Assembly (NCBI GenBank): GCA_946411475.1
Contig: CAMKED010000003.1
Location: 1 to 51,270, forward strand
Direction: 5' to 3'
Origin: an uncultured Clostridia bacterium
Lineage (GTDB): Bacteria; Bacillota; Clostridia; Oscillospirales; Oscillospiraceae
DNA: 51,270 nucleotides
Both the position numbers and the translations under genes were made by a program. Positions 17,326-25,390 of this stretch are shown here, piece after piece. The notes below the pieces were generated by a model, which was not told the DNA's origin, did not search any database, and saw only the letters and a list, made by a program, of their open reading frames with translations. How positions within the stretch are numbered: position 1 is the stretch's first letter; every line of letters begins with the position of its first letter.

Positions 17326-18675
17326 ATGATGGACTACAAGCTTTCAAGGTATAATTTTACCTTTCCCTATCCCAAGCACGGCGAGGAGCAGGAACAGACG
17401 GTCCTTTATAACACGCGGACCGGCTCGATTGCCCTGATCGAGGCGGACAAATATGAACAGTACAAGCAGTTTGAAGAGCGCGGAATTCCCATGGCGGATG
17501 AGGAACTTTTGGGGAATCTCAAGCTGGGCGGCTACGCAGTGGACAGCGATTTTGATGAGCTGGCCGCGATCAAGTACAATCTTTATGCCACCCGGTTTGC
17601 TACCAATGCGCTTGCGCTTACGATCGCGCCTACGTCCAACTGCAATTTCCGCTGCATCTACTGCTATGAAAAAGACAGCATCAAGCCGATCACCATGTCT
17701 GAACAGACGCAGGAGGACCTGATTGCTTTCGTAAAGCAGTATCTGCCGGTCATCAAGCACTTTCACGTGACCTGGTATGGCGGCGAACCCTTGATGGCCA
17801 TGGACATCATCGAGAAACTGAGCGCTGCGTTCCTGAAAATGTGCGCAGAGCACAGTATCAAGTATACCGCTTCCATGGTGACCAACGGTTATTTGCTCAC
17901 GCGTGCGAATGCAGAAAAGCTTCGCAAGCTGCAAATCGACAGCATCCAGGTTACGCTGGATGGCGCTGCGGAGGATCACGACAAGCGGCGCTTCCTGAAA
18001 GGCGGGCTGCCTACCTTTGACCGGATTATTGAGAATCTCTGCGCGTCGAAGGATATTCTTCCGCAAAGAGTTTCCATTCGCATCAATGCGGACCGGCATA
18101 ATATCGACCGGGTGGATAACGTGGTCAGGATTCTGCGGGAAAAGGGCCTGGGGGACAAGGTTCAGCCCTACTTGGCGATGGTTGAAAACAGCAACGACGC
18201 CTACAATGACAATTCCTGCATGCACACCAATGAGTTTTCCAAGTGTGAATTTGATTTCATCATGCGCAACGGGCTGAACATTGTGGGGCGCACCCCGAGC
18301 CAGACCGGTAATTTCTGCGGCGCTGACCGGCGCGGGAGCTTTGTCGTGAACGCTGACGGCCGTCTCTACCGGTGCTGGGATGATTTGGGTGTTGAAGCCT
18401 GCAGCGTCGGCACCCTCAAAGACGGTGCGAAGGACTGCCCCCAGATGTTTGCCTACATGCTCTACGACGCGACGGAAGATCCGGAATGTCGGGACTGCAA
18501 GTTCCTGCCCGTTTGCATGGGCGGCTGCCCGCATCAGAGACTCCAGAATCCGAAGATCCGCTGCACCGGAATGAAGTACGGTCTGAATTCTTTTATGAGC
18601 GTGATTCCGGAGCTGCTGGAACGGCAGATGAACGAAGCGAAGCAGATGGAGAATAACGGAACCGCCCTCGACTGA
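17326..18675 (+). CDS. Radical SAM/SPASM peptide maturase
   Basis: CNFRCIYCYE (CxxxCxxC), WYGGEP, TNGYLL, SPASM-type C-terminal Cys set NFCGADRRGSFVVNADGRLYRCW...CRDCKFLPVCMGGCPHQR...C. Confidence 0.92.
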   Translation: MMDYKLSRYNFTFPYPKHGEEQEQTVLYNTRTGSIALIEADKYEQYKQFEERGIPMADEELLGNLKLGGYAVDSDFDELAAIKYNLYATRFATNALALTIAPTSNCNFRCIYCYEKDSIKPITMSEQTQEDLIAFVKQYLPVIKHFHVTWYGGEPLMAMDIIEKLSAAFLKMCAEHSIKYTASMVTNGYLLTRANAEKLRKLQIDSIQVTLDGAAEDHDKRRFLKGGLPTFDRIIENLCASKDILPQRVSIRINADRHNIDRVDNVVRILREKGLGDKVQPYLAMVENSNDAYNDNSCMHTNEFSKCEFDFIMRNGLNIVGRTPSQTGNFCGADRRGSFVVNADGRLYRCWDDLGVEACSVGTLKDGAKDCPQMFAYMLYDATEDPECRDCKFLPVCMGGCPHQRLQNPKIRCTGMKYGLNSFMSVIPELLERQMNEAKQMENNGTALD

Positions 18676-18835
18676 CAGCAGAAAAAACGAAAGCAAGAGG
18701 GAACGGAAAACTCCGTCTGATATCATTTGTGAACGCCACGTCTGCAGATGGAAGGCCCAATCGGGGTTTCCTCTGCGAATGTGTGTTCAAACATAATTTG
18801 CCTGTGGCAAAAATTCGAAGAAAGGAGAAAGCGTC

Positions 18836-18949
18836 ATGAAGTTTTTGGTTCTGAATCAGCCCAAGAGCGAGACCCCCAACTGGGCTTGCCTGGCGAAGCT
18901 GGTTTGCGAGTACAAGATTAACTACTGCATTACTCTGACCGACAAGTAA
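18836..18949 (+). CDS. Predicted RiPP precursor peptide (37 aa): MKFLVLNQPKSETPNWACLAKLVCEYKINYCITLTDK
   Basis: ATG after AAAGGAG RBS, between radical SAM maturase and ABC exporter; three Cys (C18, C24, C31); below ORF-track length cutoff. Confidence 0.85.
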   Translation: MKFLVLNQPKSETPNWACLAKLVCEYKINYCITLTDK

Positions 18950-18972
18950 TCCGAAAACCTTCTAAACCCAGG

Positions 18973-19012
18973 AAGAGACGATATACGGCTACCCGGTATC
19001 GTCTCTTTTTTT
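18973..19012 (+). terminator. Terminator/attenuator between precursor and transporter genes
   Basis: AGAGACGATA...TATCGTCTCTTTTTTT. Confidence 0.85.
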
Positions 19013-19021
19013 GAATGTGCT

Positions 19022-20656
19022 ATGAATAAAATATTATCTTTTGCCGGCCCTTATATAAAACAATACCGGGGGCGTCTGGCGCTGTTAATCTTTTTGTATA
19101 TCGTGCTGGGCTTTGGGGGTATGATCATGCCCTGCGTGTTCGGCAAGTTTGTCGATGCGTTGATTACCGGCTCCGCCTCGGCGAAAATGAAGGACTATAT
19201 TGCCCTGATCGCCGCGATTGGCACGATCGAGCTTGTTCTGAACTACGTCTGCGAGCGTCTTTATATTTCCGTGCAGTGCAGAAGCGGTCACGCCCTGAAC
19301 ACGGCCGCGATTCACCGGATCCAGAATATGTCGTTCGGCTTTATGCGCGACAAAAACGCGACGTTTCTGAACCGGCAGATCAACAACGACGCCAATGCAG
19401 TCGTGATTTTCAGCATTACGGTCCTGGAGAACCTGATTACGAATGTCTGCACGTTGTTGATCCCGCTGGCGCTGCTTAGCTGCCTGGAGCCTTGGCTCGG
19501 TCTGGCGGTGTTTGCGGTCAATTTGCTCTACTTTGCACTCTATCAGCTCCTCCGGGGCGGGGTGTACCGTGCACAGCGGGAGTTCCTGAACGAGCAGGCA
19601 GACTATTTTGCCAAGCTCGGGACACAGCTTTCCAACGTGAAATTTATCCGGACCCACGGCCTGGCAAGCGGATTTATCACGCGGCTTTCCGGAAGCCTGG
19701 AAAAACTGATTCATGCCGCATCTCGATCCCAAAAGGCGCGGTATATGTTTTCCGGCGCTGACGTAATTATCAAATACGGCGCGTCCATTCTGGTGTTTCT
19801 TCTCGGCGGCTATGCTGTCATCCGCGGGAAAATGACGCCGGGCGAGTTTACGGTCACGCAGAGCTACTTTACGATGACGCTCGGCGCGACGCAGTATTTC
19901 TTCTCTCTTGGAAAAGAGATTCAAAGCACCCGTGTCTCCTGCGACCGGCTGCAGGCCATTTTTGACGAGCCGGAGCAGACAAACGGCACGCGGAAGATTT
20001 CGGATATCGAGCGCATCGCGTGCGAGGGCGTCAGCTTCCGCTACGATGAAGCAAAGGTGCTTTCCGACCGGAACGAGACCTTTGAGAAGGGAAACATCTA
20101 CGCCTTCGTCGGAGAAAACGGAGCGGGAAAGAGCACCTTTATCAACCTCCTCATGGGCCTGTTTATCGACCGCTACGAAGGAAGCGTCCGCTATGACGGG
20201 GTCCCGATCGAGGAACTGGATATGCGCGCCGTCCGGCGGGAACTGGTCGGCGTGAGCGAACAGGAGCCCATGCTGCTGGAGGATACGCTTCGTTTCAACC
20301 TGACCTTTGACGATCAGGCGACGGTCGATGAATCGGAGTTCCGGACGCTCTGCGAGATCCTCAATTTGGACAGCTTCATCCGCCTGCTGCCTGACGGGTT
20401 GGATACGGTGGTGCGGGAAGGAAGCAGCAATCTGTCCGGCGGAGAGAAGCAAAAAATCTCCATCATTCGCGCGCTTCTGAAACACCCGAAGCTCCTGGTG
20501 CTGGATGAACCGACATCAGCGCTCGACCGTGAAAGTAGGCGCAAATTCGTTGAATACCTTGCTGAAATCCGAAAGGATAAGATTATTTTGGTTTCCACGC
20601 ACGACGAGGAACTTTTGCGCATTTGCGCAGAAACGGTTTCCCTGGTGAAACAGTAG
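19022..20656 (+). CDS. ABC transporter, fused TM and ATPase domains (putative RiPP exporter, no C39 peptidase domain)
   Basis: GENGAGKSTFINLLMG, LSGGEKQKISIIRALLKHPKLLVLDEPTSALD; six-TM N-terminal half. Confidence 0.93.
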   Translation: MNKILSFAGPYIKQYRGRLALLIFLYIVLGFGGMIMPCVFGKFVDALITGSASAKMKDYIALIAAIGTIELVLNYVCERLYISVQCRSGHALNTAAIHRIQNMSFGFMRDKNATFLNRQINNDANAVVIFSITVLENLITNVCTLLIPLALLSCLEPWLGLAVFAVNLLYFALYQLLRGGVYRAQREFLNEQADYFAKLGTQLSNVKFIRTHGLASGFITRLSGSLEKLIHAASRSQKARYMFSGADVIIKYGASILVFLLGGYAVIRGKMTPGEFTVTQSYFTMTLGATQYFFSLGKEIQSTRVSCDRLQAIFDEPEQTNGTRKISDIERIACEGVSFRYDEAKVLSDRNETFEKGNIYAFVGENGAGKSTFINLLMGLFIDRYEGSVRYDGVPIEELDMRAVRRELVGVSEQEPMLLEDTLRFNLTFDDQATVDESEFRTLCEILNLDSFIRLLPDGLDTVVREGSSNLSGGEKQKISIIRALLKHPKLLVLDEPTSALDRESRRKFVEYLAEIRKDKIILVSTHDEELLRICAETVSLVKQ

Positions 20657-20701
20657 CAAGTCGATCAAGGATCCGGAAAACGACGGTATCGTGTTACAAA
20701 A

Positions 20702-20732
20702 GGAGCCGCTGCGGAATCTCCGCAGCGGCTCC
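20702..20732. terminator. Hairpin between convergent ABC exporter and histidine kinase genes
   Basis: GGAGCCGCTGCGGAatcTCCGCAGCGGCTCC. Confidence 0.6.
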
Positions 20733-20976
20733 CGGTCATTTATGTCGTTTTGCGTTTCCAACCGTCTCCGTACGGTATTGCAAGAAAGCTTCCGAATTGA
20801 TTCCTGCGATTGCAGGTTGTAAAAGCAGGTTACGGCAGGATTGCCGGATGACGGATCCATAGAAATTCTATCACGGGATGTATAAAAATGCAAGTATTCG
20901 GATTATGAAAGTTCGGTGAAGCGTGTGCCAATACGCCCCGAGCCTGGGCAAAAAGCAGCCCTAAACGTGAAACCGG

Positions 20977-21981
20977 TCAGGGCTTCGCGGCAGGCGTGTG
21001 TTTTGCATAAAACCGGATTGTAAACAGTGCGCCGTGCGGCGTGCGGTTGGCGGCTTTCAGGTTGCCGTCCTGTGTGGAGACGACCTTTTTGGCAAATGCA
21101 AGCCCGATGCCGAAGCCGTTTTTGGTGTATTCCGAGGAACGGTAGAAGCGCTCGAAGATATGCGGCAGCTCCTCCTCCGGAATGCCCTCGCCGGTATCGG
21201 CGATTGAGATGCTCGTTGAGACGGCGTTTCCCTTTGCGTGGACGGTGACCGTGCCGCCCTCCGGCGTGTGCTCCACGGCGTTTTTCAGTAAATTGATCAG
21301 TGCCTCGGAGGTATAGCGCAGATCGCCGACGAAGCTCGGCTCGTCCTCGAGCACCGTTCGGATCTCGACGCCCTTCAGCTCCGCGGTGACGGAGACGGTG
21401 TCCACGGACTGCTCGATCAGCTCGCGGCAGGAGACGGGCTCGCTGGCAAAGCGCACCGCCCCGGCCTCGATCCGGGAGAGGCTCAGCATCGTTTCAATCA
21501 GCCATTTCATGCGGGAGACCAGCTCGAACAGCTCGCGCAGGTATTCCCTGCGGCTTTCGCCCGGCAGGCTCGGCGCGCGCATCAGGTCAAGGATCATCAT
21601 AACGGAGGTCAGCGGGGTCCGGAGCTGATGGGAGATGTCCTCCAGCGCTTCCTTGGCGAACTGCTTCTCGTTCAGCAGCGCCGCGTTCTGCTCACGCAGG
21701 CGGATCGTCATTTTGTGGATCTCGGCGGCCAGAACGCTCAGCTCGCCCTCCTTGTATTCGTCAAAGCGAATGACGTCCTCCCCGCGCAGGATCCGATCCA
21801 CGTCGTCGCAGAGCCGTTCCGCAATGCGCTGCCGCTTCTCCAGCAGCCCCTCGTAGAGCGCGAGAAGGAGCGCGGACAGGGCAATCACCATGGCTGCGCA
21901 GGGAAGACTGAAAAACCCGCAGAATACGGCGGCGGCCACGGTCAGCAATCCGTGGAACAGGCGGCGGTTTCGTTTGCTCAT
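20977..21981 (-). CDS. Sensor histidine kinase
   Basis: DISHQLRTPLTSVMM (H box), NLLKNAVEHTPEGG, DTGEGIPEEELPHIFERF, GFGIGLAFAK; two N-terminal TM segments. Confidence 0.93.
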   Translation of the reverse strand: MSKRNRRLFHGLLTVAAAVFCGFFSLPCAAMVIALSALLLALYEGLLEKRQRIAERLCDDVDRILRGEDVIRFDEYKEGELSVLAAEIHKMTIRLREQNAALLNEKQFAKEALEDISHQLRTPLTSVMMILDLMRAPSLPGESRREYLRELFELVSRMKWLIETMLSLSRIEAGAVRFASEPVSCRELIEQSVDTVSVTAELKGVEIRTVLEDEPSFVGDLRYTSEALINLLKNAVEHTPEGGTVTVHAKGNAVSTSISIADTGEGIPEEELPHIFERFYRSSEYTKNGFGIGLAFAKKVVSTQDGNLKAANRTPHGALFTIRFYAKHTPAAKP

Positions 21982-22652
21982 CCGTCCACCGCCTTATAGC
22001 CGAGCCCGCGGACGGTCAGAATGATTGCGGGATTCTGCGCGTCGTCCTCGATCTTTTCGCGCAGCCGCCGGATATAGACGCTCAGCGTGTTGTCCGAGAC
22101 GAATTCCTTCGTCATCACCCAGAGCTCCTCGGCGATCCGGTCCCGGGAGAGCATCTGGTTTTTGTTTGAGATGAACACCAGCAGCAGGCGGTATTCGAGC
22201 GCGGACAGGGTGAGCTCCCGTCCGTTTTTGAACACGAGGCCCTTGATGGGGTCGACCGTAACGCTGCCGCATTGGAGCAGTGGCGTGAATTTTTCATGCT
22301 TCCGCATGGCGTTTTTCATGCGTGCCAGCAGCTCGCGGGTGCCGAAGGGCTTGCCGATATAGTCGTCCGCGCCCATTTCAAACCCGGCCACCGTGCAGGC
22401 CTCGTCGGCGGAGGCCGTAATGAAGATCACGGGGGTGTCGCTTGCTTTTTTGATGGCCGCGCAGACGGAATAGCCGTTTCCGTCCTTCAGGGAAATATCC
22501 AGCAGCACGCAGTCGTAGCGGCTTTCCTCAAACAGCCGCAGTCCTTCCCGCTGGCCGCTGGCGTGAGAGGTCGCGTAGCCCTCGGAGTTGAGAAAGCGGA
22601 TCAAAATACTCGCAAGCTGCTCGTCGTCCTCAATCAGCAGAATCTGGGACAT
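21978..22652 (-). CDS. OmpR-family response regulator
   Basis: LLIEDDEQLASIL, DCVLLDISLKDGNG, winged-helix C-terminus; overlaps HK gene. Confidence 0.95.
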   Translation of the reverse strand: MSQILLIEDDEQLASILIRFLNSEGYATSHASGQREGLRLFEESRYDCVLLDISLKDGNGYSVCAAIKKASDTPVIFITASADEACTVAGFEMGADDYIGKPFGTRELLARMKNAMRKHEKFTPLLQCGSVTVDPIKGLVFKNGRELTLSALEYRLLLVFISNKNQMLSRDRIAEELWVMTKEFVSDNTLSVYIRRLREKIEDDAQNPAIILTVRGLGYKAVDG

Positions 22653-22689
22653 CCTATCACCTCCTGACAGCTTTTATCTTAGCATGATT

Positions 22690-22722
22690 TTACACAAAAA
22701 GCAAGCGGCCGGTTCCCCCGAC
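22690..22722 (-). terminator. Terminator between response regulator and permease genes
   Basis: AAAAAGCAaGCGGcCGG...CCGcCTGCTTTTT. Confidence 0.65.
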
Positions 22723-22737
22723 CGCCTGCTTTTTAAT

Positions 22738-22840
22738 TGACAATTGACAAGTGACAGGTGACAATTGGAGGTATCCCTTCGGGATTATTTGAAATATTCC
22801 TTCAATTGTCAATTCTCAATTCTCACCTGTCAATTGAATC
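22738..22840. repeat. Heptameric (TTGACAA-type) repeats arranged as a long inverted repeat
   Basis: ttgacaattgacaagtgacaggtgacaattgg...ccttcaattgtcaattctcaattctcacctgtcaattg. Confidence 0.75.
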
Positions 22841-25213
22841 TCATTCCGCGTTCCGGATCCGCTCGGCGAGGCTCTGCTTGCCCTGCGAGCGGAGCATGAA
22901 AACGGAAGCCGCGCAGCCGGCCGCGAAGGCCGCGGCGGAGGCCAGCGTGATCCTGACGGCAATCACGGCGAAATCCAGCTTTGCCATATCGAGGATCTGT
23001 TGGAAGCCGCTAAACATCTCCCCATAGCGCCCTAATATGACCTTCGGGATCAAATACTGATTGAAGCCGACGACGATCAGTCCGCAGATCAACATGGAAG
23101 CCAGGAAAGCCTTCGCGACGTATTGCATGCACTCGATCAGCGTCAGCCGGAGCAACTGCCCGTCCGTCATGCCCACGCATTGCAGGGAGGCCAGCTCGCT
23201 GCGGCGGTTGGCGATGCCGGTGGAGATGATGTTCAGCAGGTTGACCAGCGCAGCCAACGCAATGATGCAGTTCAGGAACAGCACCCCGGCGCGCAGCGCG
23301 GCCATCGTGTCCTGCGTTTCCAGTCCCTCCGAATAGCTGTCGCCCCAGACCTCGAACTGATCGGAATTTGCCCGGAAGAAGGCCTCGATTTTTTGATAGG
23401 CCGCCTGGCTGTATCCGTTCTCCTCTCCGACAAAAAGGGAAATACTGACAGTATAATCATAATCGAGCTCCGATTTATCTGTGTCTTTGAGCAGCTCGTC
23501 CTGAATTTCCAGATAAGTTTCAAGGGTACCGATCAAACAACCGCCATATCCGTAATAATGATAGTCATCCGACGGCTGCTGCTCGATGATTGCATACAGC
23601 GTGAATTCGTGCGGACGCCGTTCGATCACAGGCTTTTCCTTACTGGGATCTGCTACCAGCTCCCAGGGATCATATTCCGGCTGATGGTAGGAATTCAACG
23701 TGATCGTTCCGGGTTCCCCGTCGGAAAGCAACGGCCGATATACGTCGGTACGCTTCTGAAAATATGCGGATGCTGCTTCATTTTGGGAAACAGCATCAAT
23801 ATACACGACGCCGGCGTTGCCTGCGAGCGTCTCATAGGGGATTGCCGGGTCGTCGCCGAATATCTGCCGATATTCTGCCGGATTGACAAAAATCAAGCTC
23901 TGTAAGAGCGAGCTCAGTTCATTGGGCAATGCGTCTTCCAGGGGATATTCCAGGGACTCGCTTATTTCAACGCGGGTCTCCTGAAACAGATCGCTGTTTT
24001 CCAGCAGCTCCACCACATCGCGCAGATCCGCGTTTTTCTTCGGCATGATGAAAAAATCGGAGCCGTTGTAGGAGTCTTCCCGGATTGACGCCAGCATGGT
24101 GTTCTCCACGGCGGTCGCCAGAGAGCTAAAAATTGCAAACAGCGTAATGGACACCGTCAGCGTGAGCACCGTGATGCGGAAGCGCTTCTTCTGCCGTCTG
24201 GCGTTGCGGTAGGCGATGCGGCCGGACAGGCCGAAGAACAGGCTGGACAGCGGCCCCAGAAGCGTGAGCTCCCGGGACAGCTTTCCGCCGTTGACCCGTT
24301 TTGCCCGCGCCGTGATGGCGTCCATCGGGGCCTTGCGCACCACGCGAAGTCCTACGCCGTAGGCCGAGAAGAAGGTCCAGATCACGCCGACCCCTGCGGA
24401 GACCAGAAGCATCCTCGGCTGCACGAGAAAGCGCGGCTGGAACGTGCCGCCTGTACTGCTGCGAATCAGATTGGACAGCCCTGCTGAAAGGACTGCGTGA
24501 TACATGCCGAAGGCGAGCAGCACGCCGAGCGCCACACCGAGCGGGACGGCGACGACGCAGAGCCGCAGCCCCTCCCGCGTGATGATCCGCACGATCTGCT
24601 GCGGCGTCGCGCCGATGGCCTGCAGCATGCCGTAATGCTGTTCCCGCTCCTTGGAGGAGACCTCAAAGGCGGAATCCACGACAAGCCGGATTGCGAGGGA
24701 GATAAACAGGGCAAACAGGGAGAACAGCGCGAACAGAAACAGTCTTGCGACAATGCTCTCGTTGCCGATCCCGTCCAAGAGCATCAACGTCCCGTTCCAT
24801 TCGAATAAATCCTGGGCATATTTGCCGTCCCCGTCGGGCAATGAAACTTCCCGGTATATTTCCGCACCGCATTCGTACGCCAAAAGACTCAACCAGTCTT
24901 TCGGGTTGTCCAGACCCATCCGAAATGTGACTTTGGCGGCCAGGAATCCGTCTCCCGCGGGCTCGAAGCTGACAGATTTGACGTGCTTGTCACTGCGCAG
25001 GGCGGTGGCCTTGTTTTCCGGCCATTCATAAATCAGCAGGTGATAGGGCGCTTCCTGGTAGGCGGCTGCTCTCGCATTCCCCAGAAGCACGCCGTAGAAC
25101 ACGAAGAAAACGGTCAGAACCGCAACTGCGACCGCAATGCTGAGCAGTGTAAAAATCGACTGCCGCTTCTGTGCCCTGATATACCGGGAGGCCAACAGAC
25201 TTTCATAGCGCAT
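22841..25213 (-). CDS. FtsX-like ABC transporter permease (copy B)
   Basis: 790 aa; MRYESLLASRYIRAQKRQSIFTLLSIAVAVA; C-terminus matches adjacent paralog. Confidence 0.88.
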   Translation of the reverse strand: MRYESLLASRYIRAQKRQSIFTLLSIAVAVAVLTVFFVFYGVLLGNARAAAYQEAPYHLLIYEWPENKATALRSDKHVKSVSFEPAGDGFLAAKVTFRMGLDNPKDWLSLLAYECGAEIYREVSLPDGDGKYAQDLFEWNGTLMLLDGIGNESIVARLFLFALFSLFALFISLAIRLVVDSAFEVSSKEREQHYGMLQAIGATPQQIVRIITREGLRLCVVAVPLGVALGVLLAFGMYHAVLSAGLSNLIRSSTGGTFQPRFLVQPRMLLVSAGVGVIWTFFSAYGVGLRVVRKAPMDAITARAKRVNGGKLSRELTLLGPLSSLFFGLSGRIAYRNARRQKKRFRITVLTLTVSITLFAIFSSLATAVENTMLASIREDSYNGSDFFIMPKKNADLRDVVELLENSDLFQETRVEISESLEYPLEDALPNELSSLLQSLIFVNPAEYRQIFGDDPAIPYETLAGNAGVVYIDAVSQNEAASAYFQKRTDVYRPLLSDGEPGTITLNSYHQPEYDPWELVADPSKEKPVIERRPHEFTLYAIIEQQPSDDYHYYGYGGCLIGTLETYLEIQDELLKDTDKSELDYDYTVSISLFVGEENGYSQAAYQKIEAFFRANSDQFEVWGDSYSEGLETQDTMAALRAGVLFLNCIIALAALVNLLNIISTGIANRRSELASLQCVGMTDGQLLRLTLIECMQYVAKAFLASMLICGLIVVGFNQYLIPKVILGRYGEMFSGFQQILDMAKLDFAVIAVRITLASAAAFAAGCAASVFMLRSQGKQSLAERIRNAE

Positions 25214-25263
25214 GGTTTATTCCCTCCGTAAACTGTCAATTTTCGTATCTGTTCAGTAGGGTT

Positions 25264-25368
25264 GTAGTGGCCGCGCACCTGCGCGGCCATATAGTTCTGA
25301 AAGAGCGATACGCGCCATGGCCGCGCAGGTGCGCGGCCACTACGGAGCGGGTGCGACTGAATAGACAC
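25264..25368. repeat. Dispersed palindromic repeat copies 3 and 4 in head-to-head arrangement
   Basis: gtagtggccgcgcacctgcgcggccatatag...cgcgccatggccgcgcaggtgcgcggccactacggagcgggtgcgactgaatagacac. Confidence 0.85.
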
Positions 25369-25390
25369 ATATCTTCTTTCAATTCGTTTT

